64,000 nucleotides of DNA from Singulisphaera acidiphila DSM 18658 (GCF_000242455.2 NC_019892.1:7512744-7576743); one strand, 5' to 3'. Positions 43,194 to 52,665 are shown, numbered from the stretch's first letter. Notes: a model not told the origin generated them from the sequence alone. Numbers and translations are program-made.

Positions 43194-45332
43194 TCAGTCT
43201 GCGTGGCCATGTGGTCCGATCACCCACTGGTTCTCGCTCTGGAAGTGCTTCATGACGTTCAGCGGGTCGAGCTCCCGGACCGTCGCGCGGAAGTCTTTGC
43301 CCGACTTGCCTTCGATTCGTCCCAGGAAGTAGAACTCGAAGTCGTTGGGCTGGATCACCCGGTCGCCGGGAGATTCAGGAACCTCGTGCTTCTCCATCGG
43401 GGCAACCAGTTCGGGAGTCACCAGCACAATCAACTCGGTTTCGACCGTCTCGATCTTGTTGCTGCTGAACAAGGGGCCGACGACGGGGAGGTCGCCGAGA
43501 ATCGGAACGCGAATGGTGGTGGCGTTCGTGGTCGACTGAAGCAATCCGGCGATCGCCAAAGTCTGCCCTTCGCGAAGCTCGACGACGGTCCGAGCACTTC
43601 TCTGATCGATCGCAGGCACTCGACCGCCGTTGATGAGGGTTCCCTGACCGAAGTTAAGGGCGCTGAAGATCGGCTCGACATCGAGCCGGATCACGTCATT
43701 GGCCAGGATCTGCGGCAGAAAGGTCAGGATCGCTCCGAACTTGGCGAACTGCACCGTAACGACGGCCGTTCCGCCCGGAATCGACGAACTCTGGGGAACC
43801 GGATACGGGAAGAGCCCCCCCGCAATGAACTGAGCAGGCTGGCCGTCGAGAGTCATCAAGTTCGGTTCGGCGAGGAGTTTGGCCATCGCGTTGGATTTGA
43901 GCGCGTCGATGAACAACGAGAAGCGCCCTGCATCGAAAACTCCGAAGAGGGTGCCCCCCGCGCTCGCCGCAGTCCCCACCGGGGTCAAAGTCGTCGCAGC
44001 CTCGTGCATGATGCCGGCGAGAGCACTGGTGGCTGCGCCGCCACCGGCGGCACCGGCCCCAAGGCTCGCCCCCGCGGAAAGGTTGGCGACTCCACCGACC
44101 GTCGACGCCATAATGCTCCGGTCCTTGATCCTGAACCAGCTCGCCCCAAGCTGGCGGATCGCATCACGGTTGAGCTCGGCAATCTTCACGCGGAGCAAGA
44201 CTTGGCGAGGTCCCGGGACATGAATCCGGTTGATGATGACCATCCCGACGCCACCGACACCGCCACCGCCGCTCATCCCACCGCCACTCATCCCGCCACC
44301 ACCGCCACTCATCCCACCGCCGCCACTCATCCCGCCACCGCCGCTCATCCCGCCACCGCCAGACATCGGTGCTCCACCTGCACCGCCACCCCCTCCCATG
44401 CCACCGCCACCGCCACCGCCCCCGGTCATTCTCAGGCCACCGCTGTTGCGAAGCTCCGTCTGAACGAGCTGGAGAATGTCGCCCACCGACTTGTTGTCGG
44501 CGACCTCACCCTCCAAAATGACCTGCGAGCCAATCTGACGAATGTGGACCAAGGCCCCCGGATAGGCCTGCTTGATTCTCGACTCAAGGTCGCGAGTGTC
44601 CAGGGTGACCCGAATCAGGAACGAGACTGGCTTGTCGTCGGTGTCCCAGAGCGTCAGGTTCGTCTGACCGAACGATCGACCGTAGATGTTGAGGAGCCTT
44701 GAGTTCGGTTGATCGCTGAGAAGCTCGACGTCGGCGACGGCCGTGTTGGCGATGGCGACACGAGTCAGCAGCCGCTTGGTCTCGATCAGCTTGGTCTGCC
44801 CCATCGCCACGTTGATTTCGGCTTCGGGTTCCTTGACGTCGGAGATCATTTCCCGGATCCCCTGCGCCACGGCCTCCACCGGTCGCGGAATCGGCGGGCC
44901 GGGAGGTAAGGTGGGAAGCAGGCCGGTCGTATCTTTGACCAGATTGATGACCCGCGCACCGCCAGGAGAGACTCCCGGGGGCAGCGGGACTGGATCCACA
45001 GGGATGACCGTCGGAACATCGGGCTGGACGATCGGCTTCACCGGAGGCAAAGTCTCGGACGGCGAGAGCTCAATCGTCCGCGGCGCGGAGACCGAGGGGA
45101 CAGTCGTCGCAGTCGAGGTCTGCGACGGAACCGCGCTCGGCACAAACGGCGGAAGAACACGACCTTCGGCCGTCGGCGGAAGCGCCGGGGGCGGGGACGG
45201 CACGGTTTCGGGGGGTTGGGCTGCGACCGTGAGAGAACTGATCAATGCAGCCAACGCTAACCCAGCACCACACCGCAACCGAACACGGAAGGTGCAAGCC
45301 CTGATTCGGGAAGTAGGCTGTTGGTCAAGCAC
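43194..45332 (-). CDS. Secretin of the type II/III or Tad pilus (CpaC/RcpA-like) family
   Basis: About 712 residues. After a signal peptide and a Pro-rich linker, a pilus-type N-terminal secretin domain (AMGQTKLIETKRLLTRVAIA and NIYGRSFGQTNLTLWD) and a BON-like segment are followed by a glycine-rich insert and the secretin domain proper (LLRVKIAELNRDAIRQLG, then LDVEPIFSALNFGQGT and VVELREGQTLAIAGLL). It would form the outer membrane pore. Start choice: GTG at 45332 with AAGGA nine bases upstream; TTG at 45368 is the alternative. OmpA/CpaD-like and TPR lipoprotein genes follow. The spacing to the next gene is 61 bases. Confidence 0.9.
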   Translation of the reverse strand: MLDQQPTSRIRACTFRVRLRCGAGLALAALISSLTVAAQPPETVPSPPPALPPTAEGRVLPPFVPSAVPSQTSTATTVPSVSAPRTIELSPSETLPPVKPIVQPDVPTVIPVDPVPLPPGVSPGGARVINLVKDTTGLLPTLPPGPPIPRPVEAVAQGIREMISDVKEPEAEINVAMGQTKLIETKRLLTRVAIANTAVADVELLSDQPNSRLLNIYGRSFGQTNLTLWDTDDKPVSFLIRVTLDTRDLESRIKQAYPGALVHIRQIGSQVILEGEVADNKSVGDILQLVQTELRNSGGLRMTGGGGGGGGMGGGGGAGGAPMSGGGGMSGGGGMSGGGGMSGGGGGMSGGGMSGGGGVGGVGMVIINRIHVPGPRQVLLRVKIAELNRDAIRQLGASWFRIKDRSIMASTVGGVANLSAGASLGAGAAGGGAATSALAGIMHEAATTLTPVGTAASAGGTLFGVFDAGRFSLFIDALKSNAMAKLLAEPNLMTLDGQPAQFIAGGLFPYPVPQSSSIPGGTAVVTVQFAKFGAILTFLPQILANDVIRLDVEPIFSALNFGQGTLINGGRVPAIDQRSARTVVELREGQTLAIAGLLQSTTNATTIRVPILGDLPVVGPLFSSNKIETVETELIVLVTPELVAPMEKHEVPESPGDRVIQPNDFEFYFLGRIEGKSGKDFRATVRELDPLNVMKHFQSENQWVIGPHGHAD
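44250..44430 (-). repeat. Gly-Gly-Met-Ser tandem repeat inside the secretin gene
   Basis: About 180 bases of CCGCC/CTCATCC-type repeats encode runs of glycine broken by Met-Ser at 4-6 residue intervals, between the BON-like and pore domains. Copy number is irregular; such DNA is prone to slippage. Confidence 0.85.
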
Positions 45333-45732
45333 TGGGACGGTTCCTTGCCGAGGCCGTGGATTCGTCAATCACAATCAGGAGAATAAGCTCGTTCTCCCGG
45401 CGTCTTGACCCGGTCGCACCATTTGGAATGATCAATCCGGTTATAGCGGCTCTAACAGTTTCATTCGGACATGGGCGCATCGGACTTGATTCAACCAGGG
45501 CCGTTTGCCCCGATTTCGCTATACATTCCACAATGGTTCCGGAATCTAGCCGGGATGTTCAGGTATGGATCGAGGTCGCTCTCCGATGTTGATGCAACGA
45601 GAATGTTCACAAAACCTCTGAGACGAGCGAAGAGTGGCAGACCTCTGCCTCCTTCGCTCGCGAGACAGAGAATTCATGCCCGCCTGGAAAACGAGCCGGC
45701 CCCAATTCCCCGTGATCCCAAGGAAGATGTCC
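45333..45732. other. Divergent gene-free spacer between secretin and SDR genes
   Basis: This 400-base spacer must hold promoters for both directions. I see no convincing hexamer pair or hairpin and no supported gene; short frames reading towards the reductase lack a ribosome site. Confidence 0.35.
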
Positions 45733-46491
45733 ATGAGCATCGCGATCGACCTCTCCGGAACAAGGGCCCTCATCACGGGGGCCAGCCAAGGCATCGGCGC
45801 CCAGATTGCGCAAACGCTGCACCAGGCGGGTTGTGAGGTGGTCCTCAATCACCTTGGCGACCGGACCCAGGCCGATGTCGACGCCTTAGCAGACGAGCTG
45901 CGTCAGCAGAGACCAGGGAGCGCCCACGTTTACGCGGCCGACGTCGCCGATCCCGTGGCCGTCGAGGCGATGATGCGTACCGTTGATGCGGAGCTGGGCG
46001 GAATCGACGCCTTGATCTGCAACGCCGGCATCCTCCGCGATCGCACCATCGCCAAAATGTCGATCGACGATTGGCAGAGCGTGCTCGACGTGAACCTCTC
46101 AGGCGTCTTTTACTGCTGTAAGTTCGGCCTGCAAATCCTTCGAGACGGAGGAACGATCGTCAACATGGGGAGCCTCTCCGCCTCGGCGGGCTTCCACGGT
46201 CAATCCAACTACGCCGCCGCCAAGTCGGGGGTCCAGGCGCTCACCCGAGTGCTCAGCCGAGAGTGCGCCAAGCGCTCCATCCGCGTGAACGCCATCGCTC
46301 CCGGCCTGATCGAGACCGCCATGTCCGCCACGCTCTCTGAGACCGTCCGTACCGAAATGCACAAAGCCATTCCCTGGCGAAAGTTCGGCGTCCCTCAAGA
46401 TGTTGCCAACGCCGTCCTCTTCCTCTGCTCTCCCCTAGCGGCCTATATCACGGGCCACGTCCTGGAAGTTAACGGCGGTTGGAGAGGATAA
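45733..46491 (+). CDS. fabG: Short-chain dehydrogenase/reductase (3-oxoacyl-ACP reductase-like)
   Basis: A 252-residue SDR enzyme using NADP(H). The cofactor motif is TGASQGIG at residue 16, followed by the NAG motif in ICNAGILRDRT, the catalytic serine in MGSLSASAG and the YxxxK pair in SNYAAAKSGV, with APGLIETAMS completing the family core. It most resembles FabG, which reduces 3-oxoacyl-ACP in fatty acid synthesis, but many FabG-like enzymes act on other ketones. The ATG at 45733 has AAGGA eight bases upstream; an ATG two codons earlier is too near that site. No fatty acid synthesis genes are beside it, which weakens the specific name. Confidence 0.88.
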   Translation: MSIAIDLSGTRALITGASQGIGAQIAQTLHQAGCEVVLNHLGDRTQADVDALADELRQQRPGSAHVYAADVADPVAVEAMMRTVDAELGGIDALICNAGILRDRTIAKMSIDDWQSVLDVNLSGVFYCCKFGLQILRDGGTIVNMGSLSASAGFHGQSNYAAAKSGVQALTRVLSRECAKRSIRVNAIAPGLIETAMSATLSETVRTEMHKAIPWRKFGVPQDVANAVLFLCSPLAAYITGHVLEVNGGWRG

Positions 46492-46668
46492 AGACACTGC
46501 GTAAGTCGAGCAATCGATCTCGAAAGCTTTTTATGGCGAGATTGGCCGGATGCGAAACTCCCGAGAAACTCGCGATCGGAACGCGCTTCCGCAGTACCAA
46601 GCCGCTACAATACGGGTTCGCGATCCGTCGTTGGGGATGGGCATTCGAAAACGCGGAGGGGGACGGTG

Positions 46669-48663
46669 ATGGCATCGGCTGATCTCGACACGAGAACGGA
46701 GAACGACCCGACATCGAACGGGGAACGACGGACGCGAATCGCCTGGGACTCGTCGGTTAGGGCGACCCCGCTTGGGCACGGATGGAACGCAGAACCGTTG
46801 GTGGTCGACTGGTTCGAGCCGGGGCATCCCGACCTGCTTGTCACGGCCGGTGGCGGTGCGCGCGAGCGCACGGCGCGGGTTTATCGCCGCTTGCCCACGG
46901 AAGAGGGGCAGGGCCGCCGCTATGATTCAGGCGAGTTGGTTCCCGGACTCGAAGGACTTCGCTCGGTCTGTGTGATCCCCAACGGCTCACCGAGTCGATT
47001 CGACCTCGTCGCCCTCGCTCAGAACGAGCTCGTTCTGCTCCCCAACAAGGGACAGGGCGCTCGACCGGAGTTCAACGAGAGGGTGGGGCTCGGCATCGGA
47101 GCCGACCTGGGTATTGGTCCCTGCCGGGTGGTCCAAATCGTCGCACTCGACTGGGATGGCGACGGCCTGACCGACCTGTTGGTAGGCATCGACGACCTGA
47201 CCGGCTACTGGCCCGACTCCGACCGGCTTCCTCAGGCTCAACAGGTCGGATTCAACCAAAAAGGGGGCCATCCGGGATATGACCGGGGGGGACTCTGGCG
47301 TGGCCAGGCACCCACCGGGCGCCTTCTCTGGCTCCGCAACGTCGGCCAAGCGGGGGCCCCTGCCTTCGAGCTCCAGCCGGAGATTGGATCCGACGCCGGT
47401 CCGCTCGAGCTCGGCCTGCACCCGGCCGCACTGACCGTCGCCTGGGGAGGGGGAGGGAGCCTGGAGTTGCTGGCGACCGATCGCCGAGGGATCGTCCGGA
47501 TCTACCGCAACTTCGGTGGCCAGCGTCCGCCCGTCCTGATGGAGCCAAGGACGCTCCAATGTGGGCACGCCCCGCTCGAACTGCCCGACGATCGAACGGC
47601 GGTGGTCGCCGCCGACCTGGACGGCGACCGTCGTGTGGAGCTCATTTACGGAACTTCGTCCGGGCATGTTTTCAGCGTCCATTCGGGGCCGACCCGCAAT
47701 GATGCGAAGACTCCGGAAGAGCTTCTCAGCGAGCGCTCGGAGCTTTGGCTGGCCGGGCATGCCGTCGTAACCGTGGGCGACCTGGACGCGGACGGCGACC
47801 TGGATCTGGTGTTCGGCGACGCTTCGGGTCGACTCCACTATGTTCAGGACATGGGCACGCGCGACGACCACCGCTACCTTGCACCCGTCACGATCGAAGG
47901 AGGCGGTGCGCCGTTCCGAGTCGATCCCGGCCCTGACGGAATGCTCGATGGCCCGCTTGCACCTCGGCTCGGTTACTCCTGTCCCACACTGGTCGACTGG
48001 ACCGGAAACGGCCGGCTCGATTTGCTCGTCAGCGGCGCGGGGGGAGAGATCCTCTTCCTGCGCAACGACGGTGCGGCCGATTCACCTCGGTTCGGCTCAC
48101 CGAGCCCACTCCGCTGCGACGGGGGACCGCTGATCATCCCGCCGCGAGTCCGGCCCGCCGTCGCCGACTGGAATGCGTCCGGACAGATCGACCTCATCGC
48201 GCTCGACTTGCAGGGGTTCCTCTGCGTCTTCCCGCGCACGGGAACGCTCGATGTCGGGGCCCCGGCTCCCCTGGTCGACCGACTCGGTCGCTTCCTACGA
48301 CTCGACGGCGGATTCGGCCAGGCCGGTCGCTGTAGCCTCTGGGCGGGGCCCTGGACCGGCTCGGGGCTGACGGATCTCCTGGTCGGTCTGCCCCGGGGGA
48401 ACCGTCACGTGATCCCGGCCTTGACCGGCCTCCCCCTGGAGGATCCGGAGAGCTTGCCGACGGTCATCCTCCTTGAAAACGTGGGACATGGTCGAGTGGT
48501 TCCCCGCCTACTCCGGTATCGCGACGGTCGCCCCGTCATCTTCGGCGCGGAGGGCTGTAGCCCGTCCGGGATCGACGGCAATGGTCAAGGTGCTCTCGAC
48601 CTCCTCGTCAGCAGCGATGACGGCCGCCTCCATCTGGTGTCTCGCGCAGACCTTCAGTGGTGA
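46669..48663 (+). CDS. FG-GAP/VCBS beta-propeller repeat protein without export signal
   Basis: A 664-residue protein built from FG-GAP-type repeats. Calcium-loop motifs recur through its length: LDWDGDGLTDLLVGIDD, ADLDGDRRVELIYG, GDLDADGDLDLVFGDASG, VDWTGNGRLDLLVSGAGG and IDGNGQGALDLLVS, a pattern that folds as a seven-bladed propeller and often binds carbohydrate or protein ligands. The N-terminus is polar (MASADLDTRTENDPTSNG) and shows no signal peptide, unusual for the family. GGAGG lies about nine bases before the ATG at 46669; a GTG one codon upstream is the alternative. A terminator-like hairpin follows at 48749. Partners and ligand are unknown. Confidence 0.82.
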   Translation: MASADLDTRTENDPTSNGERRTRIAWDSSVRATPLGHGWNAEPLVVDWFEPGHPDLLVTAGGGARERTARVYRRLPTEEGQGRRYDSGELVPGLEGLRSVCVIPNGSPSRFDLVALAQNELVLLPNKGQGARPEFNERVGLGIGADLGIGPCRVVQIVALDWDGDGLTDLLVGIDDLTGYWPDSDRLPQAQQVGFNQKGGHPGYDRGGLWRGQAPTGRLLWLRNVGQAGAPAFELQPEIGSDAGPLELGLHPAALTVAWGGGGSLELLATDRRGIVRIYRNFGGQRPPVLMEPRTLQCGHAPLELPDDRTAVVAADLDGDRRVELIYGTSSGHVFSVHSGPTRNDAKTPEELLSERSELWLAGHAVVTVGDLDADGDLDLVFGDASGRLHYVQDMGTRDDHRYLAPVTIEGGGAPFRVDPGPDGMLDGPLAPRLGYSCPTLVDWTGNGRLDLLVSGAGGEILFLRNDGAADSPRFGSPSPLRCDGGPLIIPPRVRPAVADWNASGQIDLIALDLQGFLCVFPRTGTLDVGAPAPLVDRLGRFLRLDGGFGQAGRCSLWAGPWTGSGLTDLLVGLPRGNRHVIPALTGLPLEDPESLPTVILLENVGHGRVVPRLLRYRDGRPVIFGAEGCSPSGIDGNGQGALDLLVSSDDGRLHLVSRADLQW

Positions 48664-48748
48664 CCGGCGGCATCAGAACTGTGGCATCTTGCAAATGGGC
48701 CTTTTCCTAACGACGCTGAACGATCGGCGTGGCAAGGAGGAGACGGAA

Positions 48749-48777
48749 GGACAAGGGCAACCCCCTTGTCCCTTTTC
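48749..48777 (+). terminator. Terminator-like hairpin after the FG-GAP gene
   Basis: GGACAAGGG (48749-48757) and CCCTTGTCC (48763-48771) form a perfect 9-bp stem with a 5-base loop, followed by CTTTTC. Confidence 0.65.
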
Positions 48778-48864
48778 TGTCCGGCTCTAACAAGACCACC
48801 GCGGGTCGGGTTGGGGTCGCATCCTCTTCGGATCTTCCGCGATGACAACGTGAGGCTGGGACCG

Positions 48865-49737
48865 ATGGTCGAGATCCCCTCCCCTGATGAAGAAAAAGAG
48901 AACGTCGACCTGGGCTGGCTAACGTCGGACGAGCCGAAAGCGACTTCCCGCAAGGCCGTTCCCACACCACCACCAATCGCCTCGGAAGGGTCATACGAAA
49001 TCGAGGGCCTCGACCCCCTGGCGGAGGAAGGCGAAGACTCGCCGGTTGTTCCGCCCATCCCCGAGCCGGTTCCAAGGCCACGAAAGGCGCAGCCCGCGGA
49101 TCGACCGGAGACGCGTTCAAATGCGAAGCCGGGGACGGTCGACGAGGTCTGGTCCCGTTGGGCCGAATGGGGACCGGACGTCATTCGCCTGGTCGTCGTA
49201 GCAGGCGTGCTTCTGGTCCTGCTCTACCTCACACTCACGTCGCTCATGTTCAAGACTGCGTTCTTGATTCTGGTGGGGGGTGGGATTGGGCTCCTCCTCT
49301 TGAGCTATCCACTCTTCATCACCATGGAACGCCCGATTCGGATCACCCCCGAGCAGGCGGCCAAAGACTATTATGCCGCCCTGTCGCACAGTGTCCCGCA
49401 CATCCGGCGAATGTGGTTGCTCCTAAGCTCGGATGGACGATCTTCCCGGTTTTTTCACTCATTCAATGAATTCAATACATACTGGAACGAGAAACTCAAT
49501 TCGCTGAAACCCGCGAAAGGCGGCCGGTTTAACCCCCTTCTTTTCTCGGTCCAGGACTTCAAATCCGAGAAAAGCGCGGGACTGACGCACCTGGAAGCGA
49601 AATTCACGCTGCAAGTCCAAGAGCGTGACCAACCGACTTCACCCGGCCGAACGTTTCCGGTCACGGTCCGACTGGTCAAAGGACCGGATAAGATGTGGTA
49701 TCTCGAAGATGGAACAATGCCCGAGGCCCGCGCCTGA
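48865..49737 (+). CDS. Hypothetical two-helix membrane protein
   Basis: A 290-residue protein. Residues 1-110 are acidic and Pro-rich and look disordered; two adjacent membrane helices follow at about 112-155 (VVVAGVLLVLLYLTLTSLMF and AFLILVGGGIGLLLLSYPLF); the C-terminal 130 residues form a soluble domain with KDYYAALSHSVPHIRRMW and a beta-rich end. The start ATG at 48865 has GAGG nine bases upstream. No family is recognised. It is followed by a perfect 21-bp bidirectional hairpin and converges with the ABC permease. Confidence 0.6.
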   Translation: MVEIPSPDEEKENVDLGWLTSDEPKATSRKAVPTPPPIASEGSYEIEGLDPLAEEGEDSPVVPPIPEPVPRPRKAQPADRPETRSNAKPGTVDEVWSRWAEWGPDVIRLVVVAGVLLVLLYLTLTSLMFKTAFLILVGGGIGLLLLSYPLFITMERPIRITPEQAAKDYYAALSHSVPHIRRMWLLLSSDGRSSRFFHSFNEFNTYWNEKLNSLKPAKGGRFNPLLFSVQDFKSEKSAGLTHLEAKFTLQVQERDQPTSPGRTFPVTVRLVKGPDKMWYLEDGTMPEARA

Positions 49738-49814
49738 AGCGATCCCGTTGTTGCGGGATCCACCAATCCAAAGGGGGCGCTCCCTCTGCTCAAATCATCA
49801 ACCGAGGATCTACA

Positions 49815-49863
49815 AAGGGGCGACCGTCAAGAGTTTGTCCAGAACTCTTGACGGTCGCCCCTT
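49815..49863. terminator. Bidirectional terminator with perfect 21-bp stem
   Basis: Bases 49815-49835 pair perfectly with 49843-49863 around the loop TGTCCAG. The stem begins with AAGGGG and ends CCCCTT, so only short A/T flanks exist. It lies between two convergent genes. Confidence 0.8.
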
Positions 49864-49924
49864 ATCTCGGTTCGCAAACCCCAAATTGCTCCAGGACTGC
49901 GATGCTGCAAATCGGTGAAGCGGT

Positions 49925-51607
49925 TCAACCCCCAGCGCCGGCACGCCACCACCGCCAGCGGAATGCCAGGTAGGTCACCCCGAAGAGCAAGAGGCAGACC
50001 GGCGGATAGAGCAACAGGAAGTTGGCCCAGACCGGCAAGGGGACACCCGGGATCATCTCGACCTTGATGGAGGGGGGAAGCACGGGGTTGTCATTCGAGA
50101 AGCCGTTCGGCTTGATCGGAGTCATCGGGATACTGAACGCCGCCGAATAGGGGCTCGTCACGGTCAAGGCTGCAAGCCGCTCCTCGGTGATCGACGAGAA
50201 CCCTTGCAAGTAGTAGTTCAAGCCGACGGGACCAGCGAACAAGAGCAAGAGAGACATATACGTTAAAACGATCGCGACCGAGGTTTTGCGAGAGAGCGCA
50301 GAGCAGAGCAGACCGATCGTCGTGGTCACCAAGCAGGTCATCGCGATGATTAAGAGGAAGACGATCAGGGTCCAGAACCGGTCCCAAAGTTCCTGAAGCA
50401 AGAAGTAGGCGAGCAGGAGTTGCTCGGTCAGCAGGAAAGTCAGGACCGTCGACACCCGGAGCGCGGCGAGCAGCTTGGCCAAGACGATTCGGCCAGGGCC
50501 GAGCAACGTCGTCAGCAAGAGGGCCAGGGTCTGACGCTCACGTTCCTGGGTGATGCTTCCGGCCGAGAAAACAGGGCCGACCAGCAGGTTGAACGTGATG
50601 ACATAGGCGACGTAGTATCCCGCCCGGTCCGAGCGAAGGAACAGGAGCGCGGCCATCAGCGGGATCGAGAGCAGCATGCTGACCTGGATGACGACGCGGA
50701 GCATCAGCGTCCCTTGGCTGAAGATCTCGCTCCGTAGTTCCTTATCGAGGACCGGATTGGTCCCGTCAGGCATCAGGTCGGTTCGCTTCGCAGGCGCGAA
50801 CAGCTTATCGGGAAAGAGGTCACGATCGATCACGACGCCGATGGCGTACTTCATCTCCTCCTCTTCGTCGACCACATCCTTCCCCTCGCTTCCGACGTCA
50901 GGGGGCCGGAGGAGCCGGCGATTGATCACGATCGCAACCACCGTCCAGATGGCGAGGCACCACGGAGGGAGTACCGAGACCGTCATGAATGAGACGAACT
51001 CGCGGGCTCGGGGGTCGTTGGGATCGGTCCGCGTCAATGCCACGCAGAGGACCGCCAGCGGAAGAATGATCAGATAGCTCACCATCAAGGCTGAGCTGGT
51101 CCGCCCGAAGAAACTGGAGGCGGCGACACTCAAGAGACCGAACGTCCCTGCCGCCAGGATCAAGACGACGTAAGCGCGAGCGATCTCGGAGAGCAGAATT
51201 CCGCCGAGCAAAAAGCAGAGGATCATCAGCGGCAGGCTGGAGAGAATCAGGATGACCAAGTAGCTGAGCGAGCTGAGCAACTTGCCGGTGAGGATGTTAA
51301 ACGGCTTAAGTGGACTGGCCAGCAGCATCTCATAGGTTTTCCTCTCCTTCTCGCCCGTGATGCTCCCGGCCGCGAACGTGGGCGCCACCAAGGCCACGAG
51401 AAAGAATTGACCGAGGAAAAAGAGCTCGAACAATCGACGGGCCACCCCCGACCCAACCTGGCGTCCCCCTTCGGAATCGGCCGGCCAGTAGAAATAGACC
51501 ACCGCGCCGAGGAAGAGCACATAGATCAACTGCAACACGAACGCGCGGGGTGACCGCAGGTTGACGAGCAGCTCACGCGTCAGGACAGGGTTGTCGCGAA
51601 ACAGCAT
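49925..51607 (-). CDS. ABC-2 type permease with internal duplication
   Basis: A 560-residue permease with about 12 membrane helices. The two halves repeat each other: NPVLTRELLVNLRSP near residue 6 and NPVLDKELRSEIFSQ near residue 281, and the motif AAGSITGEKERKTYEMLLAS against SAGSITQERERQTLALLLTT. The protein is therefore a fused dimer of a six-helix ABC-2 permease of the GldF/NosY type. The ATPase gene lies 128 bases upstream and an 894-residue membrane protein before that, as in gliding-type gldA/gldF/gldG sets. The substrate is unknown. The tail faces the 21-bp terminator. Confidence 0.88.
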   Translation of the reverse strand: MLFRDNPVLTRELLVNLRSPRAFVLQLIYVLFLGAVVYFYWPADSEGGRQVGSGVARRLFELFFLGQFFLVALVAPTFAAGSITGEKERKTYEMLLASPLKPFNILTGKLLSSLSYLVILILSSLPLMILCFLLGGILLSEIARAYVVLILAAGTFGLLSVAASSFFGRTSSALMVSYLIILPLAVLCVALTRTDPNDPRAREFVSFMTVSVLPPWCLAIWTVVAIVINRRLLRPPDVGSEGKDVVDEEEEMKYAIGVVIDRDLFPDKLFAPAKRTDLMPDGTNPVLDKELRSEIFSQGTLMLRVVIQVSMLLSIPLMAALLFLRSDRAGYYVAYVITFNLLVGPVFSAGSITQERERQTLALLLTTLLGPGRIVLAKLLAALRVSTVLTFLLTEQLLLAYFLLQELWDRFWTLIVFLLIIAMTCLVTTTIGLLCSALSRKTSVAIVLTYMSLLLLFAGPVGLNYYLQGFSSITEERLAALTVTSPYSAAFSIPMTPIKPNGFSNDNPVLPPSIKVEMIPGVPLPVWANFLLLYPPVCLLLFGVTYLAFRWRWWRAGAGG

Positions 51608-51735
51608 CGAAGATCGATCCAGAAGGTTCCGAAAGGTTCGCTACATCCGACGGACCGAACCAATGAAGCCAGGCCCATCCTTATGGATGGTTCTTTTTCA
51701 AATGGCCGGAGCTTCAGGCTCTCTCACTCTCACCC

Positions 51736-52665
51736 TTAGTTGACGATTCCCTTGGTAATCATCATAAAGACTTCTTCAAGACTCAGGGGCTCCTCGGCGA
51801 ATGAGTTGACTTGCACCCCCTCGCCGATCAAACGGCCGAGGAGTCTCGCCATGTCTTCATCCTGCCCTTCGAATTCGGCCGTGAGCGTGTGGTCGAACAG
51901 CTCCACCGTCCGAACGGACGGATCATCACCGAGAATCGAGGCCGCGCGAGTGGTCGTCTCATCAAGGACGCGGACCTTGAGCACCCGGTGCGAGCGCAAC
52001 TGGCGCTGAATTTCCTGGATACTCCCGGCTGCAAGCAGCTTCCCTCGTTCAATGATCCCGATCGACGTGCAAAAGTCGGCCAGCTCGGAAAGGATATGGC
52101 TCGAGACCAGGATCGTCTTCCCCATTCCGCGCAACTCATTGAGCAGCGCTTTCATCTCGAGACGGGCCCGAGGGTCAAGCCCGGAGGCCGGCTCGTCGAG
52201 AATCAGGACGGGCGGATCGTGGACCAGCGTCTTGGCCAAACAGAGCCGCTGCTTCATCCCCTTGGAAAGCCCATTGACGTAATCATCTCGTTTATGCGTA
52301 AGATCGAGCAGCTCGAGGACCTCGCCGATGATCTTCTTGCGGAATGTATAAGGAATTTCGTAGGCGACGGCGAAAAAATCAAGAAACTCCCAGACCTTCA
52401 TCCCATCGTAAACGCCGAAGTCATCCGGCATGAACCCGATCACCCGGCGCACGGCCATCGGATCGTTGACCACCGAGTGCCCGCAAACGCGTCCCTCGCC
52501 CGAGGTCGGCCGAAGCAAGGTGGCGAGAAAGCGAATGGTCGTGCTCTTCCCGGCGCCGTTAGGGCCGATGAATCCGAAGACTTCTCCCTTACCAATGGAG
52601 AAGCTCAGATCATCGACCGCCACGAAATCACCGTAACGCTTGGTGAAGTTGACCACCTCAATCAT
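51736..52665 (-). CDS. ABC transporter ATP-binding protein (GldA-like)
   Basis: A 309-residue ATPase subunit that powers the neighbouring permease. It shows the Walker A motif GPNGAGKST, the signature LSKGMKQRL (Lys in place of the common Gly), the Walker B LILDEPASGLD and the switch histidine in VSSHILSELAD. The C-terminal 80 residues form the extra domain of drug- and gliding-type ABC ATPases. Its ATG has AGGA six bases upstream and lies 14 bases after the preceding gene, so it is co-transcribed with it. GldA, NatA and drug-resistance ATPases are close relatives. Confidence 0.93.
   Translation of the reverse strand: MIEVVNFTKRYGDFVAVDDLSFSIGKGEVFGFIGPNGAGKSTTIRFLATLLRPTSGEGRVCGHSVVNDPMAVRRVIGFMPDDFGVYDGMKVWEFLDFFAVAYEIPYTFRKKIIGEVLELLDLTHKRDDYVNGLSKGMKQRLCLAKTLVHDPPVLILDEPASGLDPRARLEMKALLNELRGMGKTILVSSHILSELADFCTSIGIIERGKLLAAGSIQEIQRQLRSHRVLKVRVLDETTTRAASILGDDPSVRTVELFDHTLTAEFEGQDEDMARLLGRLIGEGVQVNSFAEEPLSLEEVFMMITKGIVN

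Noticed and set aside
44250..44430. Possible CRISPR-like or other DNA repeat array
   Set aside because: The repeats are short, directly adjoining and in phase with the secretin codons; there are no unique spacers.
43083..44702. Plus-strand frame of 539 codons with His/Thr/Ala repeats
   Set aside because: It is the complement of the secretin gene, and the repeats are the shadow of its Gly-Met-Ser stretch.
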